64,000 bases of DNA from Brevipalpus yothersi (taxonomy: Eukaryota > Arthropoda > Arachnida > Trombidiformes > Tenuipalpidae), in assembly GCA_003956705.1 (NCBI GenBank), contig QZCP01000114.1, positions 80,704 to 144,703 on the forward strand, in the 5' to 3' direction. The notes beneath the pieces are model-generated. The model did no database searches and was not told the origin of the DNA. It was given only the letters and a program-made list of their open reading frames with translations. The stretch's first letter is position 1; each line of letters opens with the position of its first letter. Made by a program: the position numbers and the translations under genes. This document shows positions 26,501 through 37,042 of this stretch, piece by piece.

Positions 26501-27747
26501 ATTTGCTACAGAATGTGACATCCCATGATGCAGCTTCTCCTGGCCTCGATCAGTCCCATGCATGGCCATCTCCTGGTTCCCCTAACAATCAATCTATATC
26601 TAGACGCTTTTTGGGTGATAATGCCCCAGATCGCTCATCTTCTTTTCGAAAAAGTTTGAAAAAATTCTCCCTTCCCACCTGGGACCAGTCGTCTGATCCA
26701 AAATACTCATCCATGGTAATTACAATTGTCACCTTCCATCTTCATTCCTCACAATATCCATCAGTTGAAACTTTTTTCGCTTCAAAAATTTAACGAATAA
26801 TTTTATCATTCGTCTATCTGTAGCCGGTTCAAGTTTTTCCACCGTCGTTACCTCCATCCTCTCTGGAACGGTATCCAAAGCAATCGATAGGCATGCATGG
26901 AAGTGAATCTCCAACAAATCGTATTGGTGAACCTCTCTCGTCTCCAAATAAGAAACTCAGTAGTCTATTTCATCATTCCGACAGTATTAAGAAGAAAGCA
27001 CCCTCTGCTCCTGGTAGAAAGATGTCAGCTGATTATGAACAGGCGAGTTTAAAAAACTCTGGATCTTGTGCTAGACTAGCACGAGCTGGTCGATTGTTTT
27101 CTCATGCACGTACAACATCTGACACTTCTGCTCTCATGCAAACTGTATCTCAATGGAAAAATGTTTCCACGGAGCTGGAATCATCGTTTCGTAATGAATC
27201 TGAAAAAGGCTCTAGTTTGAGGCACAAATCTCTGATGGGCTCATCATCTTCACCCTATTCATCCCAAAGAACAGGAATGCCTCCACCTCCTCTTCCACCA
27301 CACCAAAAGCCTAAACTAACTCTCATACAAACACCTCCATCACATCAACAATCCAATCCCAAAAGACTTAGCAATGGCAATTCTTTCAACGTTTCTGTTG
27401 GAAAATCCATCGATACCAGTCTACACAGTAATCTTCCCGTGCCACCACCTAGAAAAGTGAGTTAAATGTCAACCAATAATCAATGTCAGCCTTTATTGAT
27501 TGATATTCTTTTTGTTTTCTAGCAGCGAAATGATTTCCCTATGAACATTGGTAGATTGAAAAGATGTCAAGCCATGTATGACTGTGAAGCAGATATGGAC
27601 GATGAATTGGCTTTCAAAGAAGGAGAAATCATTTTAATTTTAAATGAAAAGACTGATGATGATGATTGGATGGAAGGAATGATTGAAGGTGATCCCGATA
27701 GGAGGGGAGTATTCCCTACAAGTTTTGTTAAAATATTGCCGGATTAA
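23557..27747 (+). CDS. ASAP1: ASAP-type Arf GTPase-activating protein (BAR-PH-ArfGAP-ANK-SH3)
   Basis: This GAP for Arf GTPases links membrane curvature, PI(4,5)P2 and actin or adhesion signalling. Eight exons: 23557-23679, 23744-23816, 23990-24138, 24268-26031, 26317-26439, 26512-26715, 26824-27456 and 27523-27747. They total 3294 bases, 1097 residues, close to vertebrate ASAP1/2. A BAR domain occupies about the first 260 residues (KGDLKKPFEKAWRDYESKM). A PH domain follows (GYLSKKSGGKMKVKVWQKRR). The ArfGAP zinc finger is C-x2-C-x16-C-x2-C, from CVDCNSTKDPTWLS to CIECSGIHRELG, with the arginine finger in IHRELG. Ankyrin repeats follow (GFTSLHLAISQEDG, GNSPLHVCVQHEQS). A Ser/Pro-rich region has PPPPLPPHQKP and VPPPRK, and a C-terminal SH3 runs from CQAMYDCEADMDDELAF to RGVFPTSFVKIL. 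AATAAA lies at 27800-27805. Whether it is ASAP1, 2 or 3 is not decidable; arthropods usually have one gene. Confidence 0.97.
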
Positions 27748-28430
27748 TTGTTAATAAACGTGTTCGAAATCTCATACAAATTCCATCGAATTTCAACTCA
27801 ATAAATACCACTTGCAAAGCTAGCAGCTTCCATCTGTATACTGTGTCCACTAAATTTCATTCCATCTTAATCACAGAAATCATCCACATTCGATGTCTAA
27901 CCACTTCTTGAGTTGAAGCGCGAAATCGAGATCTGCGAAAAGTTTGTCGCTTACCGTGATCGTCAGTTGATGATATTTATGCAGCCTCCATTCTGAGTAT
28001 CGTTTTGGTGGGAAAAATTAACCATGATCCGATTCATGACTATCGAACTTGAGCCTTTTGGCTAGAACTTAATCGAATCTATAAATTTTCGAAAGTTCTT
28101 TTCCAAATGCCATCTACTGGCATGAGCAGTTCACATCAATCACATGAACATCAACAATGTTGAATCAGCATCATCATCATGTATGACATGTGCAACCTCA
28201 ATTAACAACTTGTTGAAAACTTTTTGATTAACTTGACCTCGAGGTAGAATAAAAACCAGATCATTTTATCAAGTGTGAAGATAGTTTGTTGATTTATACA
28301 TTAAGTTTAGCATATATTCATACCTGTTGAGCCTCTGTGTTTTGAGTTTATTTTGACTTGGAAGTACCGTTAATCTATCAACACAAAATACTCTGGTTTC
28401 GTGAAATTGTTTAGCCAAAATTTTGCCAAT
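27748..28430. other. ASAP 3' flank and TMEM14 upstream region
   Basis: A poly(A) signal (27800-27805) lies near the start of this stretch. The rest has no coding signal and should contain the TMEM14 promoter and 5' UTR. Confidence 0.5.
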
Positions 28431-29224
28431 ATGGACAACGAACATGTCAACACATTTTTTGGACATCCTCTACCATTTGATATATACTCAGCTATATTCG
28501 CATCACTTGTACTTGTCGGTGGTCTTATTGGCTATTTCAAGGCTGGATCTATGCCTTCCTTGATCGCTGGCCTAAGTTTTGCCATTATACTTGCTATTGG
28601 CACGTATTTCAGCTCTGTGAATGCCCAGAATGTTTACCTCCTGCTTGGTAAGTTGATTGTATTTGTAGTCGAGATTATCAAGTATGATGTAATATGATAA
28701 TCAGTGATAATCAGTCAACCCATATGCTCTGCGTAGAGTAGAGTCTTAAGATTTTCATTATTTTATCTTGTTGATATTTGAGGAATCATTCACAATCGAT
28801 GGATCATTATCAGCCACCATATGTTTGATTTTGGTTATTATAAGCTCAAGATGTTCATCATTATCAAGTCATTAGTGGCCATTATTGCCCATACTGATCT
28901 GTCCACTCGATTTTGATGACATTTTCAAGCAAGCATGATCCTTCAGATCTGATTTTCATGAGCTATCTAAGGTTTCATTGCCTACGGTTTTGAACTCGGG
29001 CTTGAAATGCATAAGATTTTAGTGACCCTTGGACAGACACTTTAATTTAGTTCCTTTGCTTTTCTTTTTTCTTCATAGTCACATCAATTATACTTGGAGG
29101 AATGATGGGTCAACGAGCAATATCTTCGGGAAAATTTATGCCTGCTGGTTTGGTTACCCTCTTGTCGGTCATCATGATCTTGCGTTATGTGACAATAATT
29201 GTGATGCATTTCTTTTTCAAATAA
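28431..29224 (+). CDS. TMEM14C: TMEM14 family small membrane protein
   Basis: The TMEM14 proteins are four-helix inner-mitochondrial-membrane proteins; TMEM14C is needed for protoporphyrinogen import in haem synthesis. Two exons, 28431-28647 and 29079-29224, join across a phase-1 GTAAGT intron to give 120 residues, near the family size of 104-114. Hydrophobic helices include YSAIFASLVLVGGLIGYFKA, SLIAGLSFAIILAIGTYF and ALPAGLV-like FMPAGLVTLLSVIMILRYV. Conserved glycine motifs GGLIGYFKAGSMPSLIAGL and GKFMPAGLV are characteristic. The upstream in-frame ATG at 28401 would add ten residues; MDNEHVN at 28431 is preferred by similarity in length. AATAAA at 29220-29225 overlaps the stop codon. The member (A/B/C) is uncertain. 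Confidence 0.92.
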
Positions 29225-30255
29225 ATAACTTCATACTCACCGATAGAACACTATAAGGAACTTCATATACCTAGGGTGTATATTCATGACTAGAGCTTTT
29301 CATTCACAATCAATTTCTAGAGACTACCTTGATGTTCGGGTGTTGGTTTGGCCAATTCGAAGGTGTTGAAAGTACTTCAAAAATTCTCACATTTTCTATC
29401 AACATAGCATCAATCTCCTCAAGCCATTATCACCTCTTCAAGTTACTCTGAAACAATTGTAACAAAATTCTCTTCCAGCTAATTCACATATTTTCTATCA
29501 TCGCAATTAGTACAAAGTTTTCTTATTGATAAAAGTAGTTCAGCTATACAAGGTAACGATTGATTATGTCTTGACTGTATTAACATTAAAATCAAATTCG
29601 TTGCTATATATTTCCCATTTTTTCTGCAAAAATTATAATGCAATAAATGAAATATGATATCGTAATGATGAAATCGGTGAGAAGAATGAAAAGAAAATCG
29701 ATCAAGGAAATAGAGTCTCCTAGCAACTCTTGGGAAATAACTTCTTGCTTTTAAAATTTACAATATTGCTCAAAAAAATAACGGAAGAAAATTGTCTAAT
29801 TTAGCCCTAAAAATTCTCATCCATGAGAAAAAGAAATTTGCATGGCATTGTCAATTGAAACTCGATGAAAATTTCATAGTTTCAAAGAGAGTTTGTATTG
29901 CAAGAATGATTCAGGAAATAAAGGTGAAAGATTCTTTCTCAGTAAGGAATGGAAGAATATACAATCATCATGGTCTTGATAAAAGAATGATACGAGAAAT
30001 CAAGAGATTAATTTAACATGTAAAAATAATTTCAAAAACATCTAGAATTCTAATCATCTAAGGTATAGCTATTTGATCTTGAAACTTTGCCATAGTACTA
30101 TGGCACATCCTACGTGGGATGTGCTAAGAGTAACGGCTTGAAATACGAGAGTTTCCGATTTCTCTCGATTTACTCATGAATACTTGATCACGGTTATTAA
30201 ATACCTAGAGCATGATTGGCTTTTTTGCTAGGAAAATGAATATTCATCAGTCATT
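29225..30255. other. Intergenic, with a palindrome near the next gene
   Basis: No supported gene. An ORF at 29792-30016 has no domain or splice support. The only notable structure is the palindrome and hairpin at 30088-30124, listed separately. Confidence 0.5.
30088..30124. promoter_or_regulatory. 18-bp perfect palindrome overlapping an 8-bp hairpin
   Basis: TGCCATAGTACTATGGCA (30088-30105) is its own reverse complement. It overlaps by three bases a stem GCACATCC / GGATGTGC (30103-30110 and 30117-30124) with a six-base loop. It sits about 150 bp upstream of the start codon of the small secreted gene, so a protein-binding or promoter role is possible but unproven. Confidence 0.4.
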
Positions 30256-30968
30256 ATGAGAATTGTAGTCATTTCTTTGACATTGATTTCGGTCATTATT
30301 AACATGAACTATGCAGCCTTTGAGATGGAAATAACTCGAGGAAGTGAAATGCTAAATTATCAAAACTTATGTCATGATGAACAGAAGAGATTTGATCACT
30401 TTATTCGATATATTTCATATCATGAAATGTGTTTAAGAGTAAGTATGCCTGTAACAATTATTCTGCTTTTATCGATACTGAAATGATAAGTAATTCTCTA
30501 TGCCTTGATTGAAGAACAAAATTAAACCTGGACCCATGAAAGAAGCGATGACCGCATGCTTTCATTCAGAATTTGAGGGATTACCTGGACAGGAACTGTG
30601 AATATTGCCATATAATATGCATCAAAAGATTATGATACACTAATTTATAGACTTCTTTCTTGAAGGAACAAATCATATTGCAAGAAAAACACGGAGATTC
30701 TCAACAAATGGGTAATCAATCAATACTTCAATCAATCCATTTGAAGAGAAAATTCTCATGAAATGCTCAAATCTATTTTCAAGCTAAATGAACTCTCGTC
30801 TTCATCATGTTCAAAAAATTTTAGTGTCGACCCAGGACTTGATGTAAGATCATAATTGTAATCAGAAAAATATTTGAAGTTAATCAGAACTTTCTTCTAA
30901 TTTCTAAGGAATGCAAAGAAGACCTGAAACAATGGAGTAAACAGAATCCAGGTCCTTACTCTCCATAA
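30256..30968 (+). CDS. Small secreted cysteine-containing protein, four exons; family not recognised
   Basis: I do not recognise this gene. Exons 30256-30438, 30515-30597, 30666-30711 and 30909-30968 total 372 bases and encode 123 residues. Exon 1 opens MRIVVISLTLISVIINMNYA, a classic signal peptide, and ends at a perfect GTAAGT donor. The mature part is highly charged and predicted helical, with five cysteines outside the signal: YQNLCHDEQ, YHEMCLR, MTACFHSEF, NKSYCKKN and ECKEDLKQW. The protein ends PGPYSP, then TAA. Acceptors are GAAG, GAAG and a pyrimidine-rich TTCTAAG; phases match at every junction. The exon 2 donor (GTGAAT) and exon 3 donor (GTAATC) are the weaker links. It lies alone between TMEM14 and CRYL1. 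Even spacing of cysteines in helices would suit a secreted binding or effector protein, but no function is claimed. Confidence 0.6.
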
Positions 30969-31567
30969 TTATGAGGATCATTTCCTAACGATAATACGTT
31001 ACCAGGATAGTATTATAAATTGTCAAATATCGTTGGGTGAAAATGAGATGATTGGATCAAAATCTGGAAGAGAGCATCCAGTGTGGCTGAATTTTCATTC
31101 CTAATTTCAATTAATTTCAATTAATAAGTAAGATGTAGTGAAAAATAGGGACCCAAAATAATATTACACTGAAGAGGAAATTTGGATAATCCTAAAAATA
31201 AGATTACAAATTGATTGTAAAATTATAAGCTCCTTTTTCGGCTAACTCTTTTTACAACTGAATTTTATGCAAGTATCAGCCATCCATATTTCAACAATAC
31301 TTGAGCTGTATTATGAAAAGTATCACTAATTGATTATAAATTTCTCAACGATATCATGATCTTACCAAAAAGGTAATCGACTCATATATTGTATAATAAT
31401 ACAAATTGCAAATTTTTTAAAATTTCGTTGAAGAATTCTTGCTCAATAGTACCTCCATTAAAAATCAATGCAGCCAATTTTAGTGTGTGTTCATTGATCA
31501 ATTTTCAATTACCAATAAGCAATTAGTGATCAGCTAATCTGATTTGTTTTCTGATCCTCTCCAGATG
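30969..31567. other. Intergenic, nothing recognised
   Basis: AT-rich sequence without open frames of interest or repeats beyond short direct copies of TTTCAATTAA near 31105-31125. Confidence 0.5.
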
Positions 31568-31819
31568 TCACCATCTTTTTTGAAACTTTGGCACATGAAT
31601 TGGAAAAAAAATCATGATCATTACCTCACCGATTCGTGATCGATGATGGCTATGAGAAAATGCTTTCTCTCTCTTTGCACTTGCTCTCAACTTGGTATAT
31701 TTTCTGACGCAGCTTCTTTCAATCGTAATTAATGTCCCAACACGAATCTTTAAATTAGAGAGATTGACTCGATAAAACTTAATCCTGAGCTGTTTTTCTG
31801 GTTTATCTTCACTTGACAT
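31568..31819 (-). CDS. Hypothetical small ORF head-to-head with CRYL1
   Basis: An 83-residue open frame begins MSSEDKPEKQLRIKFYRVNL and is strongly basic in the middle (RKYTKLRASAKREK). A GTAATG sequence after RIGE could be a donor. Its ATG is 95 bp from the CRYL1 ATG on the other strand, an arrangement seen for bidirectional promoters. I see no family resemblance and no firm second exon, so it may not be a gene. Confidence 0.2.
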   Translation of the reverse strand: MSSEDKPEKQLRIKFYRVNLSNLKIRVGTLITIERSCVRKYTKLRASAKREKAFSHSHHRSRIGEVMIMIFFPIHVPKFQKRW

Positions 31820-31914
31820 TGAAGTTTTCTTTCTCTACTTTTTGTGACATACACACAGTCAAATCTTTCGATCAATATTCGTTTCTGTTGAAAATTAATC
31901 TGCTAAGCTTCATC

Positions 31915-33097
31915 ATGGAAACAAAAGGCAAAATTGCGATTATTGGAAGGTAAGATTAATGATTCAGTAAACGATTGCAAAGTTTAAGATTGTTCGAATT
32001 TCCCCCCCCCCCCATCAAACCATGTAATTTATGTATGTATAATATTTTCTCTTCCAGTGGACTGATTGGACAAAGTTGGGCGATGATATTTGCATCAGCC
32101 TCATATCGTGTCCAATTATTCGATGTTGTTCAAGAGAATGTCAAAAAAGCTCTCGAAACTATTGAAGCCAAACTAAATGATTTATCATCCAAAAAACTTC
32201 TTCGCGGTGATATTTCAGCTGCCAAACAATTATCTCTCATCACAGGAGCTACCTCACTTTCGGAAGCTGTTGATGGTGCATTTTATGTGCAGGTATGCAA
32301 TTTTATGGGGTTCATTTTGCTCATTGAAACAGAAAAATGATGAAATAATGATAGTAGAAGAACAAAAAATTGATAAAAAGAAAGATAATTCTATTCCTCC
32401 TCCTTCTCTTCATCCATAGGAATGTGTTTTCGAGCGATTAGATTTGAAAGTCAAAGTTTTCGCTGATCTGGATACAGTAGTATCACCAACAACCATATTG
32501 GCAAGCTCTACTAGCTGTTTTCCACCGTCAAAATTTTCCTCTGAACTCAAAAATCGTGCCAACGTGCTGGTAGCACATCCAGTTAATCCACCATACTTTG
32601 TCCCGTTAATTGAATTGGTTAAAAGTCCATACACTTCGGATGAGGTAACTGCCAAAGCGAAAGCTTTGATGCTAGATGTTGGCCAAAAGCCGGTGGTGTT
32701 GAACAAAGAGGTGCAAGGCTTTGCCGTCAATCGAATTCAATATGTGATCCTGATGGAATGTTATCGCTTGATTGCCGATGGTGTAATAAGTGTTGAGGAC
32801 ATTGATGCTGTCATGTCGGAAGGCCTTGGAATGAGGTATGCTTTCATTGGACCTTGGGAAACTGCTCACCTCAATGCCAATGGGATGCAAGATTATTTTG
32901 ATAAATATGCCGATGGAATATTGCGTGTTCTCAATGATATGGGTCCAAATAGAAAATTTGAGGGAGAAACAGCGAAAAAAATTGCCGATGAGCTTACCAC
33001 TAAAATTCCTTTGGATAAACTGAGAGATCGAATCACATGGAGAGATGAGAATTTGATTGCACTTTCACAAATAAAGCGTAAAAATTCCAGTCAATAG
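31915..33097 (+). CDS. CRYL1: Lambda-crystallin homolog / L-gulonate 3-dehydrogenase
   Basis: NAD-dependent 3-hydroxyacyl-CoA dehydrogenase-type enzyme. CRYL1 oxidises L-gulonate to 3-dehydro-L-gulonate in the uronate cycle, in the cytosol. Exons 31915-31949, 32058-32292 and 32420-33097 total 948 bases, 315 residues; vertebrate CRYL1 is about 319. The Rossmann dinucleotide motif is [19 protein letters not shown], split by intron 1 inside the GSG serine codon. The catalytic region includes [16 protein letters not shown] and [18 protein letters not shown] with the active-site His. The C-terminal helical domain starts at [20 protein letters not shown] and carries [20 protein letters not shown]. 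Intron 1 holds a 12-base poly-C run (32002-32013), and an AATAAA signal lies at 33326-33331. Confidence 0.95.
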
Positions 33098-33464
33098 AAC
33101 TGAGAAGAATATCAAATTTAATGATATGAATGAATCAAGCCATCAGGTGATTGAGATTTTTTTTCAAAATATGAAAGACCAATACTGGAACACAATCATG
33201 AAAATAAGAAATAAATTGTCCCTAGGGAATGAAAATGTATCACAAAAAAATTTACCAGCAAACTTTGGTTGCAATCAAAATGGACATTTCGATCCATGTG
33301 AATAATTCATGGATGCATGTTAAACAATAAATAAAATAAAATACACCATATATATACCATTTTTGACAAGCATGATTCCATGTATTAATTCCATTTAACT
33401 AGTACATCAGAGCAACACTTACCATCGAAATTTGCTAATCAAACTCATTTTCGCTGTCACCAGG

Positions 33465-33827
33465 TCAAAAACTAGATCGTCGAGTTGGAGGTGGACGTCG
33501 AGGTGTCTGTGTACCAGATTCTCGGGTTGATGGAGATTGTGATGTCTGTGATGTACTCGGTTCTGGTGTTGATGGAGGTTGTGATGCCTGTGATGTACTT
33601 GGTCCTGGTGTCGGTGAAGGTTGTGATGTTTGTGATGTACTTGGTGCCGGTGCCGGTGTCGGTGAAGTTGGTGATTCATTTACCAGATCTAACACAAAAG
33701 TTGTTAATGAATCAAACGGCGATCTGGATAGCTTTCCTGTATGAACTAATACGGCTAATATCATACAACATATGACCACAATTGCAATATAGTTGACCAT
33801 TATGGTAATAAAAGTAGCGGTACTCAA
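33465..33827 (-). CDS. Small single-pass membrane protein with 14-residue Pro/Ser/Thr repeats
   Basis: I do not recognise this protein of 120 residues in one exon. Residues 10-31 form a hydrophobic helix (VNYIAIVVICCMILAVLVHT) with a Cys pair that could be acylated. A linker LSRSPFDSLTTFVLDLVNES follows, then three tandem 14-residue units of the pattern P-x-PSTSQ(T/A)SQ-x-P-S/P-T. The tail is RRPPPTRRSSF. The encoding DNA is a 42-bp tandem repeat (about 33526-33651); because 42 is a multiple of three, all overlapping frames stay open, which weakens ORF length as evidence. The Ser/Thr/Pro repeat would be a target for mucin-type O-glycosylation if extracellular. An alternative start is ATG 33797 (MVNYIAIVV). 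It lies between CRYL1 and RUSF1. Confidence 0.45.
   Translation of the reverse strand: MSTATFITIMVNYIAIVVICCMILAVLVHTGKLSRSPFDSLTTFVLDLVNESPTSPTPAPAPSTSQTSQPSPTPGPSTSQASQPPSTPEPSTSQTSQSPSTRESGTQTPRRPPPTRRSSF
33526..33651. repeat. 42-bp tandem repeat, about three copies
   Basis: Three diverged units share the core GTGATGTACT(C/T)GGT. The unit length is a multiple of three, so translation units stay in register. Confidence 0.85.
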
Positions 33828-34125
33828 AAGATTAGAATTTGATTAGAAAAGGTGGTCATAATTGGTTAACTATGACCAACAATGATCACAATTGACTTCA
33901 ACTTGAATAGCCTAACAATGATTGAGGAATGCTGACCAGATCAATTTTAACATTCGTAGTTCCATGGATATGGAAATGTTTCCCATGGAATCTTATTTAT
34001 TATTCGATTGAAAATTGGTCAAATTTTTTGTTCATATATCTTTAGATATATTAATTGATTGATTCAAGACAAAAGTCTTGAGGAAATCACAGTTTATTTT
34101 GGCATAACAATTCATGTTTTTTTTC

Positions 34126-35607
34126 TCAATAAGAAGAAGTGACAATATCTCGTATCCGCCATCCATCTTCCAGAAAGATGATTTCATCGAGATCCCATTC
34201 CTCGTTCACAAGTTCATTATAATACTCTTCGAACAAAGTTTCAGTAATATCTGCACATTGTGCACGCATATATTCATCATCATGCGAATTTTCAATAACT
34301 TTTTCCATAATTTTTGGAAAAATGGTCATCAATATGGAGTCTCTTGTGGCTACCAGATACATAATGTGAGCGAAAAATATTGCTTTCAATTTCATTCGAG
34401 TATCTGTTTTGTCTTTCAAGAATGATATGAGAAGAGGAATGCGACCAGAGGAATCATAAGTTGCAAGAAAGCCCAAAAAATTGATAGATTTCTGATTAAT
34501 TTGTGATGCCCTATTATCACTTTGGAAATGATCAGATATTGATACACCAAATCTTGTGAAACTGGCCCAACGTTCAGGTATGAAAAACCAAACATTTTCC
34601 TTATTATTTGCCATTTGGACCGTGAGTTCATCACCATATACTAGGAATTGGTCAACTGATGCCGCTACACGAGCTTGGTTGAGAACTTCAAACTTGACCG
34701 CTCTCACTGCTTTATAATTGCAAAAAACGTGGAAAATAACGAAAAAGATGAAGAAAACCCATGTCAAAGTTGTATTATGAACGATAAGAGGTACAATAGT
34801 CAAGCCCATTACCAGAGCCACAAGGTTTACCAGAGTTTCTTGACTATTGTCTTTGGCTGAAACATCGGCCAAATTTTTTCGTCGAGCTTGATGTTGAGTG
34901 AATGCAGCTCTTGTTGAGCCGCCAATTGTACCGACAAGTGATTTCAAAAGTCCAGAGGAACATTGGATCAGGATGATGTAGTGTGAAAAAATGGGCGATA
35001 CCATGTCTATGAAGAAGGCAATATCGTTGATGATGTCGGCGAAAAGTCGCCACTTTTTACAATCAACATCCAAACTGAATCCTTTGAGATAGGAAAACAG
35101 TATACGACCAATCATGCCTGTTCCATCTTTGAGCATCCATGTGAGTGTTGCACCGATAATTGAGGCTGAAGCATCTCCAACACCAAGTCCTTTGAGGACA
35201 CGATGATTGGACAAATTGAAAGCCAAACTGCTACCAAGTGCCTGTAAGCTGTCCCAAATCTGATATTCCAGATAATCTGAGCTTACTGAATCAGGATAAC
35301 CTCGTGGTAAGAATACTTCTTGAAAAAATTCCCACACAGCAGTTGGAGGCTTTCTTTCAAATTCTTCTTCACATTTTTGCTGCGGTAAACTGACAACTCG
35401 GCGTATCTTCTTTTGATCATTATATTCGATCATTTTCCATTCATCTCCATCATCTGTGGGAACAATTGGCTTTTTTCCTCTCTGTGTAACGGTTGATTTC
35501 TCTTTACTGGAATCCGTCTATACAATTGAAATGGAGGACTTTGTTAAAATAAGCTAACAATCAGTGACAAGAATTGCATCATCACTCACAGATCTGATTT
35601 TGGTCAT
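34126..35607 (-). CDS. RUSF1: RUS family (DUF647) membrane protein, RUSF1
   Basis: RUS1-like protein family, related to the plant ROOT UV-B SENSITIVE proteins; the human member is RUSF1 (C16orf58). The biochemical role is not settled. Exon 1 is only 18 coding bases (35590-35607, MTKIRS) ending at GTGAGT. Exon 2 (34126-35517) carries the rest: 1410 bases, 469 residues, almost the human length of 468. Conserved DUF647 blocks include EVFLPRGYPDSVSSDYLEYQ with WDSLQALGSS, GVGDASASIIGATLTWMLKD with GTGMIGRILFSY, and SLVGTIGGSTRAAFTQHQAR with KDNSQETLVNL. Predicted membrane helices include VALVMGLTIVPLIV and TWVFFIFFVIFHVF. It is divergently paired with NME6. Confidence 0.94.
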
Positions 35608-36264
35608 TCTCTGCTGATTACTGAATCATCAGAAGATGATACTGTTAACTACTAGCAATACTCAATGGTGGAACGATTGCAAGTGTGCGGAAAACTTGAG
35701 ATGAAGTAAGATGAGATGAAAAGTTGGTGAGAAAAAATTAAGATGATCAAAATCAGAATAGCACTACAACAACACTTTCAAAGTGAATCATCAATCTCAA
35801 AAACATGTAAACAAATTTAGTCCATCATTCCCAAAGAGACACAGACATGGACATGGACATCTAGGAAGTAACATACACTCCATAATGGACACGTCAACAG
35901 TGTGTTGCATCCGAAGCACTAATCTAAATCAATGCACAGACACACATACAGACACCAATCAAAAAGATGATGTTTGCTGTTGATCACACCAACATCAGCA
36001 TCAACAATGTGTCTCACAGATATCGTTCTGGTAGTAGTCAACAAAAGAAAATAAAGCAGAACACGTGCGCTTTGTAGAGTTGATCATCAGTTTTTCGCTT
36101 TTTTTTATCACTTTGTGGTAACATTAATCTTGCGGAAATGATTGATTTTTGTTTCGAGTAAACAGAGTATAATTAAGCATAGTAGAGGTGTGTTAATTGT
36201 TTCGGTGTTTCTTTTTTTCGTCGATTTTTGTGTGGACAAAAGTGTATGGACAACTGTACGAACA
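35608..36264. promoter_or_regulatory. Divergent promoter region of RUSF1 and NME6
   Basis: 657 bp separate the two start codons. No ORF has support. The frame upstream of NME6 stays open to 36142, but that stretch has no likeness to NDP kinases. Confidence 0.45.
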
Positions 36265-37042
36265 ATGGTCAAACTTTTTGGTCCAAAATTGAGTGGACTT
36301 CAATTGACATTATGTCTAATTAAGCCAGATGTTGCCTGTATTGATTATAAGAGAAAAGTGAGATTCATTGAGTACATCAATTTTTGATATTAATTTATTG
36401 TTTTCATTCTGTGTTTTCCCAGTGTATTCAACAGATGATTATCGATAATAATTTTTTCATTATCCGTTCAAAGTGTAAGCATCTTACTATTGAGGATGCT
36501 AAAAGATTCTACTCTGAGCATGAAGGTAAGATGAATTGTTTGAAATCATCAGCATAACAATTAATCTTACTTCTTCTCTCATTACTTAGGAAAATTTTTT
36601 CACGGTCGTCTGATCTCATTTATTACTAGTGGACCACTGTGGGCACATATTCTCGCCCATCCGGATGCTATCAAAACTTGGAGAAATTTAATGGGACCCA
36701 CTAAAGTTTTCAAGTTCGTATTATTCACACACTTGTACATTCACCAGTTGATCATCGTAATGTTCACTAATTCCTAATCCCATGTCAATCAGAGCTCTAT
36801 ACGAATCGCCTGATTCTATTCGAGGAAAATTTGGACTATCCGATACACGCAATGCCGTTCATGGTTCTGATTCCGAAGAGACTGCGGCTCGTGAAATAAA
36901 ATTTTTTTTCCCAGAATTTTCTCAACACCACTGGGAAACTCATGAAGAACCTCTCTTCCAACATCCAGAGCAAATTTATTTCGATCCTGACAAATGTGTT
37001 CACACCATATCGAAGCCGCTCAAAAATTCAAGTCCCACCTGA
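36265..37042 (+). CDS. NME6: Nucleoside diphosphate kinase 6
   Basis: NME6 is a group II nucleoside diphosphate kinase family member, mitochondrial in animals. Exons 36265-36357, 36423-36525, 36590-36713 and 36793-37042 total 570 bases, 189 residues, like human NME6 (186-194). Seen motifs: [12 protein letters not shown] at the N-terminus (ATP-site lysine), [40 protein letters not shown] with IRGKFG, and the catalytic signature [16 protein letters not shown]. Its His is the phosphorylated residue. C-terminal [10 protein letters not shown] matches the NME6-specific extension. Exon 3 uses a donor AA|GTTCGT, unusual but required by phase and similarity. The start at 36265 is preferred to an in-frame ATG at 36142, which would add a hydrophobic, non-conserved leader. 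Confidence 0.94.

Noticed and set aside
33419..33775. Alternative frames over the 42-bp repeat (His-rich minus frame and Val-rich plus frame)
   Set aside because: Open only because the repeat unit is a multiple of three; no start context, helix or tail as sensible as the chosen frame.
36142..36264. N-terminal extension of NME6 from an upstream in-frame ATG
   Set aside because: Adds a hydrophobic stretch without likeness to the family; the start at 36265 gives the usual length.
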